DNA from: Prunella strophiata
Lineage: Eukaryota; Chordata; Aves; Passeriformes; Prunellidae
Reading direction: 5' to 3'
NCBI GenBank assembly: GCA_036583965.1
Contig: JAZBQD010000030.1
Span: 82,836,800 to 82,900,799 of the forward strand
DNA length: 64,000 nt
Shown: in pieces, positions 1 through 14,600 of the stretch
Layout: the number at the start of each line of letters is the position of its first letter
Position numbering within the stretch: the first letter of the stretch is position 1
Notes under the pieces: generated by a model
What the model was told of the DNA's origin: nothing
Database searches by the model: none
Seen by the model: only the letters and a program-made list of their open reading frames with translations
Translations under genes and position numbers: made by a program

Positions 1-2454
1 ATTCAGACTAAGTAAAAAAGGAAGCATTTTATTAATTTGTAAGGTTGCATGTCCAGTGGTCCGCACCAAATACTATACTTCTGATAAATGTGGGTTCCAC
101 ACTGCTCCTTCACTCCTTACACAGACTTGCACAAAGTGGAGTTGGGCACTAATGGCCTAAGATTGCATTTGGGGTCCTTGTTGTGCCCACAAAATAGGCA
201 TGTACTGAGTAGATCATACCTTTTTCCTCCTTAAAAAATGTCACATGCAAGTTTTTCTCATTGTGAAGGAAAAAAAGAAAAAGAAAGAAAGGAAGAAAGT
301 GTCAGATGGTAGATCATATTGCTGTCACTTTCCTGGAAGCATCTCAGATTTTTTGGCAACAGGCACACTACAATGATATGAATAGAACTTAACCATGCAC
401 AGCCTAGGGAGTTATGCAAGTGGCTGTTATGCATTTTTACAGAGAGAGAATTCTTTCAGATACCTCTGTTGACAACAGTTAATGGGTTGAGTAGGTGTTG
501 AAATATCTTTGCCGAACTGTATTCACGTTCCCACTTAAGTGGAAGTGTTAGCCAAATGAAAATCCTTTCATACTGAAGTGTTTTTGCTAAATAGCTTCCT
601 TTCAGTAAGGCTGAAAACAAATACAAATTTATATTTTTTAAACACTGTAAAAAATTATGACAGAGAAAACAACCCTCATCTAGATTTAGCATGTTTAAAT
701 GTGAAAAAATGTTTTCCCTTAGTGTACATTTGCAGTCTTTTAAAAGATTGTACAAGTGTGCTTCGATGTTAAACATCCTCTGTTAAGTCAAGGAGGAGAC
801 TGGAAAAAAATAGAGATAAGAAGGTTTTAATTGAGAAGGAAATAGAGTGCTTATCAGGGAACCTCATTCCCTCTTCCATCAAATACCTATTTTTTTTTTT
901 ACTAAGGTGGATTATGGTGCATGTGAACAGGATAACAAGAAGCAGTAATTGAAAACTATTTCATTATATTTGTCTCTTAGTAGATTATGACCAAAAAAAA
1001 GGAGATGAAAGGCTGAATCAGGCAAGATTCCATTGAGGTCTAACTTTGATTCAGAATTATCTAATAGTTTTATTAACCATAAAAAAGATAAGTACACATA
1101 CACATGGATAAAAAAAATAATAACCATGTGATACCAACCTGGAAGTGGCTTAAAGCAGTTAAAGGACATAATAAGAATGGATAATGATTTTGAAAACTGG
1201 AGAATGTAGCGAAGGAAAACAAAATCAAATTTCTTAAAACATATGTAAATTACCAGATCTAGGTCACAGTCTTAAGCTACACAAACAAGAAGGGTACATG
1301 AAAAAATCCTTCTCTTCTATGAGACAGTGGTAAGGACTCACCTAGAAATTTATGTTGTGACCTATTTTCAAGTATGATACCAAGATAGGCACAGTCTATC
1401 AGAAAGTTCAAAGGGAACATAAAGACATAGAGTAGGATCAGAGAAACTGGAGATCTAAAATTTACCAGTACAGACTGAATGAGTTGTGGAATGAAGGAAG
1501 ACATGTTAATTTGAAGAATACCAGTTCAAATAAAACCTTATAATATTCAAATATATAAAAGGCTGGTGGCCATCTGTTCTCCATATTTTAAATGCCTGAG
1601 GCAGCAATGGATATTCAAGTTCCTAAGAGTATGGAATATGAAGAACTGTAAAGTGGAAAGGCTTGAGAACCTCCATCTTTGAATACTTCTAGTATCAGTT
1701 GCTAAACATACATTTGGTGAACAGGAAGATGCAAAAGATCTCTGATTTTGTGCCTTACTGGACTTCTGATTTGCTGCTGCATGAGTGAGCAGTGAAGTGA
1801 GGTTTACCAGTCTATTGAGCTTGGGTAACAAGGTTAAGAACAAAGGAAATCCATAGGGAAATAAATGGCTCTCACAGAAGAGCCTCCTACTCCACACTCC
1901 TGTATTTGTATCCTTTAACAATAGCTGACAACATACTCCTGCACGCAGTTCCACATTCACAACCATGAAACAACACCTCCCAAAAGTTTCATGGACAACA
2001 TTCTCTACTCAGACTACACATAAATGCATCATATTTTCTAAATGTATTTGATTTTTTGTGGTGAAAGGCAAGATCTACACCCCAGGTGTTTTTGTATCAA
2101 AATACTCCCAAATGGAGGCAACTATTGCCATCTTCATTTTTCTGAACCTTACTTTTCTGTTCATTCTGCAGTTCAAAACCAGATTTTAAAGAGAGCAGAC
2201 TGAATAGATTTTTGGACAGGCATGCTAGTGTTGGTAGCCTTAAGTTTCTCAACACATCCTTGTTATGATTATTCCAGGTAGCATTAATAGCTCCTTGCAG
2301 CCCTATGAGATGGGTAAGAAATCACTCTGAGACTTCAACAACTTCAACAAACTGGAAAAACACAGGAAAGCAGCTTTTCCTCATAGCGGGAGACAAAGAT
2401 GGGAATAACACAAAGCAGCCTAACTTCAAAATTATTGATTATTATCTTCCATTA
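1..2454. other. AT-rich intronic sequence, no gene seen
   Basis: No exon, RNA gene or recognisable transposon was found. A purine-only stretch lies at about 266-299 (mostly A with scattered G). The longest open frame, on the minus strand at 1547-1966 (139 codons), has no recognisable domain and no splice or promoter context, so I treat it as chance. Confidence 0.6.
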
Positions 2455-3562
2455 AATCATAGAATCATCACAGAATGGTTTGGGTTGAAAGGGCACCTTG
2501 AAGATATCCTAGTTTCAATTCCCCTGCAGTGGGCAGGGACACCTTCCACTAGACCAGGTTTTTACCAAGCTGGCCTTGAACAGTACCAGGTATGGGGCAT
2601 CCACTTCTCTGGGAAGTGCCTCACCACTCCCATAGAAAATATTTTTTTTCCTAATATCTGATCTAAACCTACTCTGTTTCAATCTGAATCCATTCCTTCT
2701 TATCCTGTCACTACATACTCCTGTAAATAGTCTTGCCCCATCTTTCTTCACTAAGTTCCCTTCAGTTCTGGAAGACTGCAATTAGGTCATCCCTAAGCTT
2801 TCTCTTTTCCAAGCTGAACAACCAGAAACTCTCAGCATTTCCTCATAGCAGAGGTGCTCCATCCCTCTGATCAGCTTGGTGACCCTCCTCCACACTCAAC
2901 CCAACAGCTCAATGCCCTTCCTGTGCTGGGCCCCCAGAGCTGGATGCAGCACTCCTGGCAGGGTCTCACCAGAGTGGAGTAGAGGGGCAGAATCCCCTTC
3001 CTTGCCCTGCTGGCCATGCTGCTTTGGATGCAGCCCAGGACACATTTGGCTTTCTGAGCTGTGAGTGCACATTGCTGGGTCATATCAGCCTCTTCACCCA
3101 CCAGCACCCCCAACTCCTTCTGGGCAGGATCTGCTCTCCATCTGCCCATTCCCCAGCCTGCACTGACCACAGGGTGCAGTGACACAGGTGCAGCACCTGG
3201 TACATGGTCTTGTTAAACCACATGAGATTGCCCACGTGCCCACTTCTTGAGCATGTTCACATCTCTCTGGATGGCAGCCCATCCTTCAGGTGTGCCAGCT
3301 GCAAACTTGCTGAGGGTGCACTCAGTTCCTCTCTGTCAGTAATGAACATACTAAATAACACTGGCCCCAGTACAGATCCTTGAGGGACACCACTCATTGC
3401 TGATGACTACTGGGACTCTGAACCATTGACCTCTTCCCTCTGGATGTGACCATCCAAGCAATTCCTAATCCTATTCCAGCTAAAAGTCATCATTCTCCAG
3501 TTTGGAGGGAAGGATGCTGTGAGGGACCATGTCAAAGGTTTTACATAAGTCCATATAAATCC
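2455..3562 (-). mobile_element. CR1 LINE, 5'-truncated, minus strand (largest copy)
   Basis: The CR1 3' end lies at 2455 (AATCATAGAATCATCACAG when read on the plus strand, the complement of the ATTCTRTG-type CR1 terminus). The element runs minus-strand up to about 3562, where similarity to the remembered avian CR1 consensus stops at the segment equivalent to CAAGTCCAGGTAGAT. Minus-strand translation gives reverse-transcriptase C-terminal remnants: ELGVLV, QQCALTAQKA and ILPLYSTLVRP within 2871-3185, and DGARLF...SDR followed by RFRSDIRK and ALPREV within 2515-2781. The frame is broken and there are small internal deletions in the 3' part, so it is a dead copy. It is GC-richer than its surroundings, as expected for CR1. 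Without its 5' half it encodes no complete enzyme. Confidence 0.95.
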
Positions 3563-5110
3563 AGTTTTTCTACTGAAATTTTCCATTTCTGTCTGTACTC
3601 AAGTCCGATTTTTCTTGCATGCTAAGGGATTCAAAGCATGCAGATTTTTCTTAAATAATTTAACTTTCATTACTTGTCAAACCAGATCCTCTATCCCTCT
3701 TGGTCTGAAGTAGATGCTCCAATACTGCATACAGAGGCAGAAACCTAAAGGGGAGAAATAATAACTATCTCATAGTGGCTGTTGGATGCTTTCTGGACTT
3801 GCTTTTTATTGTTGTTGCTTTATACATTGTATTTCCAAGCACATTTTTTGAAATAGTTGCTAGGACTATTTTATTTTTAAAAGACTCCATAAAAAGCAGC
3901 TGATGTGTTGCACAGGACTACATTTGTCTACTGTTTTATTCATCATCTAAAAAAATATCCTGCTTTTTTATATTGTGGTGCTGTAACAATTTACCTACCT
4001 TGGTAGTGCCTTTAAGGGATGAGATATTAGGAAATGAAATAATGACAGCAGCAGTCTCTGAGAACCAATTAGATTGAATGGCAACAGTATTTCTATAATG
4101 TGAAAAAGTGATACAACAAATAAAAAAAGAGCATTCAATAAATTATCAGCAAAGTAGCAGTCATTATATTCCACAGGTCTTCAAGATGATTCCACCAGAA
4201 TCACCTGAATCTTGAGCCCTCTTACTGACTTTTTTTTTCCTAATTTACTCCACACTTTGAGAATCTTTACACATCCAAGGTCAGCAAGCAGGAGTGCTTC
4301 AGGATCAAGAGAGGTTGTTTCCTGGTTTTGTTCAGGTGTCAAAACCTCTCTGTCTTGGATGATTAGATAAAAGCCTCTAAACTTTTTTAGTTCATTCCAT
4401 ATATACATCCTTATAAAAAGACTACCTTCAACTTCATTTTTCATTGGCTTAATTGTTAGGAAGATTCCTCTGAACAACATAGGCTTTATCTGCCCCTCAA
4501 AAATGCTAGGCACACTCAGTGCTGGAAAAGCCTTCAGATTTTTCCCCCTCTGCTTTCCTATTCTGTTCTAAGAACAAGGAAAAAACCCACAAGCTAACTG
4601 CTACTCATAAATATTTAATAAATAATGTAGGAGAAGATTCCAAGAATAATTACTTCAGATTATATTTTCCAACATAATGGATATCTTCATTGGTTGAAGC
4701 ACTGAATGACAAACTACAGTAAAAGCAAGCCTAAAGCACTGAATATTTATGCTTGCCTGTGATTTGCATTAAGAAAAAACTCAGCAGTAATGTAAACAAA
4801 CTTTTTAGCAGTGAGATAAAATACAAAGAGAATAATCTGAGGATCAGCTAGCAGCACAAATGTACTTTGGGTTACAGCTTTCCAGACTTGCCAAACTACT
4901 CTAAAATCAATTATTGTTCCTGTAATGACTTTCTAGATTTCTGTAAGGGCTTTTCACCTGATTCCAGTGGGTGTGAAGTCAGTGTTCAGTAGACAAATGA
5001 CACAGAATTCTTATGGGAAGTAGTTTTTATAGATTCATGAAAGAAAGTAAAAAAGGTGAGGAGACTTGAAGCCTAATTCAAGTTTCAAAGGTGAAGAGAC
5101 TTGTAGCACA
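3563..5110. other. AT-rich intronic sequence, no gene seen
   Basis: Ordinary intronic sequence between two CR1 fragments. The minus-strand open frame at 4181-4513 (110 codons) shows no familiar motif and is taken as chance. Confidence 0.6.
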
Positions 5111-5204
5111 TTTGGACAGGCCTTTGAGCAACTGTGGCAGCAGGGCTGGACCAGATGATCTTTGAAGGTTCCTTCCAACCCAAACCATGATGCAATTCTC
5201 TGAA
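5111..5204 (+). mobile_element. CR1 LINE 3'-tail fragment, plus strand
   Basis: The segment GGCTGGACCAGATGATCTTT and then CCTTCCAACCCAAACCAT is the diagnostic CR1 3'-UTR end. The terminal octamer repeat has decayed (ATGCAATTCTCTGA). Only about 90 bp remain, a severely 5'-truncated insertion. Confidence 0.9.
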
Positions 5205-8200
5205 AGAAAGACAAACTTCAGAGAGGAAAAAGAAACATCTTAGCCAAGATGGAGAGTGATGTTCTGGGATATGCTGGAATCAAGCACATGACAAAAGAAG
5301 ATCATTCAATCACAGAAAAGCTAAGCAGAGTCAAGGGGAATTTTCCAGTATCTACTCTATTCTGATAATAAAACTATAGGCATGAACACATCTGTATGTA
5401 GCAGTGAAAGCTGAAAATGTGAACCAGTTTTATTTTCATGGAAAAGGTACAACTTGACTTTGTTTTGTGCCTACTGCAATTACTGCTCTATATCCTAGTA
5501 GAGGAATTCAGAGACCAGAGTTTTCTTGTATCTTCTCAGTTAATTTAATCTTCCCACATCTCTCCTGCAAAAGCCATCAAACCCTGGAAGGGCCTTGTCA
5601 CTAATTTTACCTCTAACCTCACCTTTCCAACCTCTTCAGTTAGTTACTAGACAAAGCAAAAAAGAATGTGGCATCTTGCTCTTTTGTTTCCCATTAGTCC
5701 ACTGCTGATTTTAAAATTAATACCTGAATGAACTATTTAAGATTTGACCAAATGGACATTTTTGCTCATGATCAGCTGAACATAAAACTCCAAGGGGTTT
5801 TGTTTTATTAAAGGACAACCACAGAATTTTCTGAATCTGCAGCAATCTTTCCACTTCTCTCAATTCAGCTGATTTGGAAGCCAAACTTAATCAATTATTC
5901 ACATTCCCAAAGGGCAAATGCAGCCTAGTTATCAGTGTCTCTTAAAAAGCTGACAAACTACCTGTACTAATTAATTAGCACACAGCTTCCATTAAAATGA
6001 GGGGACTTATCATTAAGTTGTTAAATTCCTTGGCTACTTGCAGTGATTAAATTCCACATCCCCAAAGCCTACTAGGATATTGCCTATGGACATCAAGGTG
6101 CTACTGCATGAATGATGACCAATAAAAATAAATTACAGAAGTTTGAATTTAATTGATCATTTCAAGGGATTGAAGGAATGAGTTACCAATTTAAATTAAA
6201 AACCCACATATCATTACATGAACAACAGAAATTGATTTCAACATCTCCTGATTACAGTTCTGGGAGGATTAGAAGCTCTTGAAGTTTTATAATGAAAGAA
6301 TGATATATCTACACTTTTTTCAATATAACACAGTATCTCCTAGTAGGAAACTACATAGATTTTTGGTTTTTTTTTTTTTTTTGAAGAGGAGGATCATAAA
6401 CCTTGATCCACAGATTATTTTGATCCCTCCCCCCAAAAAAAACTAAAAAATGAGTTTTAAAATAATCCAAAACAAATAAAAAAGCACAAAAATATTACTA
6501 ATTATGACCAGTTTTTAACTAATTTTTTTATAGGATGTACTTTTATTTTCATAACACAATTAACATCCCTTCTTAATCCTAAATAATCTCAATACTTTTC
6601 CTAATTTTTGTCATGTTTTATTATTTTGTCTATCCCTTTTCTGAATGAACTAATCATGCTGTTTTATGCAGAGGACTGGGATAAAAGTCAATGAACAACC
6701 ACCTTCTATGAAGAGCTGATTGCCAGTAGCAGTATCTCTCAGTAAGGGCCTTTTGAGGCAGGAACAAACCTCTCCTGCCTCTCCATAGTAAAAAACACTA
6801 GCACCACTCTGCAAGTCATCTTATTCAGCTGCAGACAAGTTGGCAGAGCAGGGGATTCAGAAAGAACCCAACTTCCCTCCATCATAAATTTCTTTTTGCA
6901 CTCAAGTGCAGCTCGAGCATCTTTTTGATTATGGTAGCAATGGACAGAGATATTAATTTGCTATAGGTATTGTGTGCCTGCTGCACATTTCATGGGAAGA
7001 AAGTGAGAAATATCCCTACAACATTTCTAATGCATCAGAAACGGAATCTCTCCAGAGACATGCACAGGACCCACCAGTCAAGCATCATACAGGGTTTCAC
7101 AGGCTGCTTCTTCAGGTAGTAAAGGAACTACTGCTGGGTCATGTCAGCAGCCCAGACCATTTTCATCAGTAGTAACAAGTACTGTTCCTGACCTCAAGAG
7201 CAAAATCTAGATTCCTCAGTGACAAACTCCCTTTTCTACTCTCAGAGCAGGGTCTGTGACTTCAGATTAATGATGTCTTAGAAGTTCTGTGTTCCTCTCT
7301 AACCATTGTTCAGTTGCTATATTCTTGCATTTTTTTCTCCTGCTAAAATGACAAAATTCAGAAAGATTCTTCTTTGAATTTCATAGTACCATAGGACCAG
7401 TAAACCTGCAATAATGAGCTACTGAGAAATAAAGATACTTTTGCCAAGGAATGACTACATTGAAGCATGTGTCCAAGAATGTAAACCTAATATATGGAGA
7501 AAAAAGACAAACTATATAAAGCTATAATGGAGGAGAGACATGTAGATAAAGATCATGAAAGAAACCTCTCTTATATTACATTTCTTTCTACCAAAAGGTC
7601 AAAAAAACCCAAAACCCCCTGAAAGCACAGTGTAATCCTGTTGCAATTGATACATGCAGTACTGACTCTCAGTGACAAAGGAGAGCATGTAAAAGTTTTA
7701 TTCTGGATTATAAGGGTGCAGACATTGAATGTCTTGTTTAATGGCCAAAGCTGTAGCTCTGGAACATTTCTTCTTTCAAGCATCCATTTGAGGAGAAAGA
7801 AAAAAAACAAATAAATCAGTCTCTTTTACTTTGAGCTTGAAGAATACCAAACCATCCCATTTCAAGAGCTTTGACTACTAAAGCTCCTAAACCCCTATTT
7901 TTGTCATAAACCACTTTCCTAGGGTTTTATCTATCATTAATGCTGATGGATAAATTGCCTACTAATATTAAATGCAAATGTTCCAAAGCTACATTTACAC
8001 CCAGAAAGAAGTTTCAGAAAAATCTTTTTAACTAGCAAGTGAGAAAAGTCAGCATTGATCAAAATACAATTGAATGTGTTATGCAGAAACATTTCTAAAA
8101 TGAAGAACGACTTTCTTAGTTATCTCAATAAATAGGCTGAACAGGTTTTGAAAGCCTTTGTAGTTTTCAGTCCTAGATCTGCATTCTGAGCTTCTAAATC

Positions 8201-11200
8201 ATCTCTCTTTCAGACCTGATTTCTTCTTGCTTACTACAGCTTTCTATTCTGGCAAAGCAATTGTTCTTGTTTCTGACATTTGCCACAGATATTCAGCTTA
8301 GTCACCTGATGGACCAAACAGGACTTAAAATTACAGCAATGAATAATGGCAGTTGGCAAAAATTGTTGGAAATTTGATCTGCATTAAACATGTTTGAGTG
8401 ACACTAGTACATCTCATACTAGGAGAGAAAAAGAGCCCATCTGAAAAACACTGTTTCTTTTTATTTTATGTGAACTTGTGGCAAGAAAAGTGTGGCAAGA
8501 AGTCTAAAGATTTTTTTTCTTTCAGACAGAGATGCCAAACAGAAAAAAAGGAGCATGTTCTGAAACTGAAATGAAAGGACTAAGTCCTTCTTTAAACTAT
8601 TACTCATATTCAAAATATGAGTATATATAAATGGGCTGGGGTAGGAGTGGTAGAGTTTGTTGTTTGGGTTGTTTTACTAGATGAACTAGATGGTCAACAT
8701 TTTTTCTCTGTGGAAAAGATATATTCTTTATTTATATAAGAGGCTAGATAAACCACTTGTAGAACCTAATAGATTATAATAAAAATAATTATAATAAAAA
8801 TTATTTTTAATTCTTCCTTTGAGATTCTTTTCAGCTATTTATAATCTGAAAGTTTTAAAAAATTTGAAGATGGTACCCCAAAAACTAAATACTTCATTGC
8901 TACAAATCATAGCAATTACGTTGGATTTTGTTTTGCAGAATTTTGTCAGCCAATATTGGAAAGTCAAAGGTAACTAATATCTCTAGTTTAATGGAAAAAC
9001 TCTTTGAACTGAAAATTGTATTTCAGAATTTAAATTAATTAGTCTAGTTATTATATGCTAATTGTCTTGATTTCTGCAATCTACAGAAAGAAGAGCTTTT
9101 CACAGAGGAAGATGGAGAGCCTAATATTTACATAGAAAAAAAAATACAGAGAGTTCTAAACATATTTCTGTTGACCACATTAGAAACATCACTACTGTTA
9201 AAAGGTGCAGAAGTATTTAAATAAGCCCATATCTTCAAACCCTGTAAGTTCAGGATGCTTTGGTCAGTGACAGGGAGTAGCTGGCAGTATCACTGTACAA
9301 GGCAGGCTTTCAACCTCCAGTTCAAGTTAACCTGAAGTCAATCCTCTTGGACACACCACTGAAAAATCCCAACACACTGATTACATTTCCCGCTGTAAAC
9401 ACAGGATGGTACTGTCAGATTCCTAGATCACAGTTTCTGAAAATTTATGGTACGAATAATAGTCTGTGAATGCTATTCTAAAACACAGTAAATCTTAAAA
9501 TATACCTTAGCAGAAATGAAAAGAGAAAATACCAGTTAAAACTAGAGATCAACAGCATCATCTCCTTCACACAAATTTTGAGCTAACACCTAGCCTATAT
9601 CAAATTTGCACTGAATATGGCAAACAGCTAGCAACTAGCCTTTAAAAACAAAACACTTTGTGCACAAAACTCTACCAAATGTCACAAGTAGACTTGTGCT
9701 GATAAGCATACTGAGGCAGTACTGACATCTGAAGATATGATTTTTCACCACAGTACTAGAGTTTTCAGTGACTATCTTGCCTAGGCAGACTTCCAAACCT
9801 GCCAAGAGGTTTAGAATAAAGACTGAAATGGAAAGAAGAATGGGAGAAAGTGAGAGGCATTTTTATGGACTACACTGAATTTTCTGTAAAACTGAATGGG
9901 AATTTCCTGAAAAAACAAATAATGAAAATTCTGAAGTGCTACCATATTTCCCTCTATCTAAATTTGCAATGCAGACACAATGAAACACAGTCTTTCACTA
10001 TACTTGGTGCACACACAATTAAAAAAATCTTTGCCAGAAGTGTGAAAGCAATCTGTCTATACTATAAGCAGTATATAAGAATGGCTTCAGTTTAGTCAAA
10101 GATGCAGAATGTGTTTCATACATTGCCTCAGTTTCTCTCACATTCTTTCGCAACATGCTAAGATAACGGTGACACATTTCCCTTGGTCAAGGTCTTTACC
10201 CCTTTACCTTTTACTAATGTCTTCTTTCCTGGAATTTTTCAGTATTCTTTTTTCTCCAGTTTCAGCCAAACCATCACAAAATTTTCTTTAACAGTTTATT
10301 GCTACCACAGTCAAATCTCCCCAAATGGGCTCTGCACCCTCTTCACCACTCAGTTCTTCTTTGTCTTGGGTCTTGGCAAAGGAAAACTTGGTTGCCCAAT
10401 ACTTAATTAAAGCAGCATACAAATTTGGGAGCTTGCGAATGTTTCCAAGCTTCTAAAGTCTGAGCATATATCCTACCTGTATCCACGATAGGGCAGGACT
10501 TAGGCAAACAATAAGTCTTTTGCCTAAATCCTGATGTCTTTCAAAGGTAACCCATCCCCAAAAGATGAGTAAGAGTCATAACTCGCATTGACCAGGTCTT
10601 TACAGCACAGAGTCACAGCTCAGCTGAGAAAACACCTCAGCTGAACAGATGGTGTCCCAGTTCAGACACTTCACTGCCTTTAGAGACTGAAGTAGTTAAG
10701 AATTAAATTCTCTGACAAGTTCTCTATCTTCTTTCTGACAGGGAAAATTGTATGTGATGAATTCTGTGTTGGCTGGTGGGTGAATAACAGCACATTTAAA
10801 AAATTCAACAGTTTCACATCCTTAACTGCACTGGATGAATTGAGCAGAACACCCTCCCCCAAGTCATTACAAAATTGTATGATCTCTCTTAACCAAAATC
10901 CCCAGCTACTATAATGAAAACATGCTGTTAAGCTGGCAAATTTTCATCTCCCAAGTCTGTACTCAAACATAGCTGAAAGCCATCAGAAATAGCTGCTAGA
11001 CCATGAAAAAATGAGGATTAACCATCTATAAAATGATATTTATAGCTGACAAACCATTAACTAGGGGTGAATTACTAATTCGCCAGTGGTTTCTCTGTGA
11101 CAGGTTCACCTTGGAACTTTCCTGAATTTCCATGCATGAAGTTCCTGTTTTGTTTCTTTTTTTCTTTTCAATAATACATTGTCCTCAGTTTATCTTTTTG

Positions 11201-11657
11201 CCATTTTAAAGTGCATTGCTCTATTTTGACAGGATTGTTTCATCTGCTGATAATGACTAGGCTGATCAAACAGATTCTCTTATTTCTTAGACTTTAACTG
11301 TATGCATCACCAAAGTCCTACAAAGTCGTGAGTCATGGATTGCTAGAAGCATTGTTCAAGTATGGGGGAAAAAAAAGCACTACACTACTCATTACACAAA
11401 AAATATTGACATATGTGGCTAGATGCTTGCTCAAATGCTTGGATGGGAACTAGTCATACATCTTATTCCTCATTATTGAAAGAGAATTTTTTTTAAAAAG
11501 CACTATTCTGAAATTTGTGGTTAAAGCAGGAACTTGTTCAATAGATGCTTAATACACAGTGACTAGGAATTTGTTTTTGAAGAGTTAATCTGAAACTGCA
11601 ATATCACTCTGTCAAGTATAAAAACTGATTTTCATTCAGTGAAGGCAAAAATATAAC
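5205..11657. other. AT-rich intronic sequence, no gene seen
   Basis: No exon or transposon recognised. A poly-T run occurs near 6366-6382. A 9-bp inverted repeat (GAGGCAGGA at 6755-6763 and its complement at 6773-6781, 9-nt loop) could fold but has no other support as an RNA gene. The 5960-6200 stretch has several TAATTA/ATTAAA motifs and little simple repeat. Confidence 0.55.
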
Positions 11658-11681
11658 ATATATATATATATATATATATAT
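11658..11681. repeat. (AT)12 dinucleotide microsatellite
   Basis: Uninterrupted AT repeat of 24 bases, bounded by C at 11657 and G at 11682. Likely length-polymorphic. Confidence 0.95.
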
Positions 11682-14600
11682 GTCTGATGTTTTCCTTTCT
11701 TTGAAATGCTCAAGCAATCCTTGCTAGTGCCAATATTTTTACATGATGCTCCTATCAGATTTTATTTCCATTAGAAAAAGAAGAAGAAAATCGCAAGTGT
11801 TTGATAAAATTGTGAGTTCTTCCTAGGAATTGTCCCTAACAACATTGTTTCATGTAGATGTAGAATGCTGGCTGAGATTTAAGCTGTCTCAGTTTAAATT
11901 CTGAAATTGATTGACTGATTCATGCACCACCAAGAAATATAATCCTATGGTAGTTTTACTTGTGTGCATTATTCTTCCTTATCCCTTTCCCTCTTTTGCC
12001 CCTGGGAAGGTATTGATTCACCATTAATATTATGTCAATAAATTGCTCTTACTCCTGTGGGGGCTTAATAGTATCAGAAAAGTGAGGGTCTTCAGTCCTT
12101 CCAGACTCTGAAGAGGATATGACCAGACTCAAACTCTCACTTTCATATGTGTGTTGTAGCCCAAATCAGGAGCTGCTCTTTCACATTACATTTGGAACAC
12201 TGACAATAAAAGGATCATCCTCTCGGAATTAAAAACATAAAATAGGAGTCCAATCCTAATCTAATAAATGGCTTTTCAAGAAATGTTATAAGATTAAGAA
12301 AAGTACAGTGTCTAGGAAGACAATACTCTGAAAACAGCTCAGTTTTTCATATTACATACTTAAATTTCTGACATAATTTCAGATTCTAACACACAGCATT
12401 TCATTTTGGAGGTGCAAACTTTTTCAACGATGTTCAAAATCAAACAAGATAAAAAATTTAAATAGTACATCAATATTTAATTAAAATCTTGTGTGCTTGC
12501 ATTTTTTTTTCAATGGAAATACACCAGAGCTATTTGTCTAAGTTTTTTAAAGCACCATTGGTTTTAATCAATGAAGTTTTCAGACATTTTGATGTCACAG
12601 GCATAAGCTAGACATTTCAGAGGTAAATTATGGCTATTGGTCATTTCTGCACAAGAACACTATGGCCATTACTGTTCAATAATTACCAGTACTCAACCCT
12701 CAAAATCAAATACGAGTAATTATGCTGCTGGCAGACTACTAACCTATAGCATAGACTTCTATTTTTAACAGACATCATTTACATTCATCCACCTCTAATA
12801 GCAACAGGAAAGGAAATACAATTACCAAAAAAATTAATACACCTTTCTCCAGTCTTCTCAGGAATTGAATCTCTCAGACCACTTTGACTTTCCCAAACAC
12901 TGAGGATGTTTGCTAGCAAGCCTACAAATAAAGTGAATATAAATCTTGAAAACAGCAAACAGGTGTTGCTATTCAGCATAAGGAGCTTCACCAAAATGTG
13001 ATTTGTCAATCACTTTCCTACTGTCAATTTCTCTTAAGGTTTTGTGATTACCACAGGTGTCTATGAGGAGAGTTAAATGGGATGATAAGTGACTGACAAC
13101 AGACTGCATGTATGGGCATTTTTGAAGGGATCTATACTTTGTCATTTAACCACAAATGAATGATTAATAGAGAGAAATAAGCATGAGAGTATGCCTTCTT
13201 ATTCTGTGATCTGACTCCTAATGACATATATACTGAGGAAATTCCAAACAGAGAAAACAAAATGTGAAGATTAAAGATGAAAGACAAAAGTAAAAACTGG
13301 AGCTGATGAAACAAAAGTGAGATAATCCAGTTTTAGCCTTGCAATCAATAGAAAAGTCTAGAGGCTGTATTTTTGGACAGCCTTTTTCACAGTTGGCACA
13401 TCAGCCAGGAAGCAGAGAAAATACAGGGAGTCAATAAATATTATAATAGTCCCAGGTTTAACAAGATTTAAATTCTCTGGGAAAAAAAAAATAAAATCAA
13501 AGAACTGATCAGAAAAACAGACTCTTACTAAAACAGAAAATAACAGCTCAATCAAACTTAAACTGAACTTAACTAATATGTATCACCCATTACAGTGCTT
13601 AGATAATGGCACACAGCACTGCCTTTTACAGACTGTATAAGTAAGTGCACTGTATAATAAACACACAGCATTAAATATAGTCACATTCGAAGTCCACTGA
13701 TGCCAAAGGAAAATAGCCTAACTTTAATCCTAATTTTTCCTCTTAGAGATTTTTAAAGATTTCTGGACAAGGCACAAACAAGGCAGTGGGAAGCATGATC
13801 CTGGATTACCTCTCTTTGCTCTTAATTATTTAGCACTAATTTTGTAGCAGAATGTCCTAGAAGTTGTTATTAATGGGTTTTTTTTCTTTTTTTTATCTTA
13901 GCAGTAAATCTTTTATTTCATATAGCATCAAGGTAGAGTGATCTGGATTGTCTAGGACACATGCAGAGGCACCTATCACCTAAGGAGGAATGTTCCTGGC
14001 AAACACAGAACAGTACTCCTGAAAGAAGCAGGTGTCTGAGTGCCTCCTGATATCCCCCAAGCTGTAGCAATAAGTCTTTGCAAGGCCCTAATTTGAGAAG
14101 ATTTCCTTTTAGCATCCTAATTTTCCATTGCTATATGTTCCAAGATTAAGCAAATGAAGAAAGTGAAGGGAGTATATCTACTATATAGATATATAGTTGT
14201 CACTAAAAATGTGACAACACAGGAGATGATGAGCATCATGGCAAAGAACCAGTCACCTCACTCAGACTTACATCCATGCTATTTTTCTGGCAGGACCAAA
14301 AGATGGTATAGCCTGGAGTTCTCAGTGTCTCCTAAAACAGCTCTAAATTTGTATCAAACTTCAACAAGAGCAGTCTTCTGTAGCATTCTAGTTTTTATGT
14401 TACTAAGAGCAGTGCCTGCTAACAGACACTTTGAATTAATTTTATTGGGAATGCAATAAAAACATACAGTGAGTACTGTCAGTCCAAAAATTATCCCATC
14501 ATGGTGGTATCTCATGCACAAAAGAGAAGAAGCAGAATGCTACCTCTCTTGTTTGGTAGTCCCAGATGATGCTATCATAATAAGCAGAAAAATTAAACAA

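Noticed and set aside
1547..1966. 139-codon minus-strand open frame
   Set aside because: No familiar motif. No neighbouring splice sites or promoter that would make it an exon or gene.
6755..6781. 9-bp inverted repeat as a microRNA hairpin
   Set aside because: Stem too short and loop too small for a microRNA precursor, with no further pairing outside the arms.
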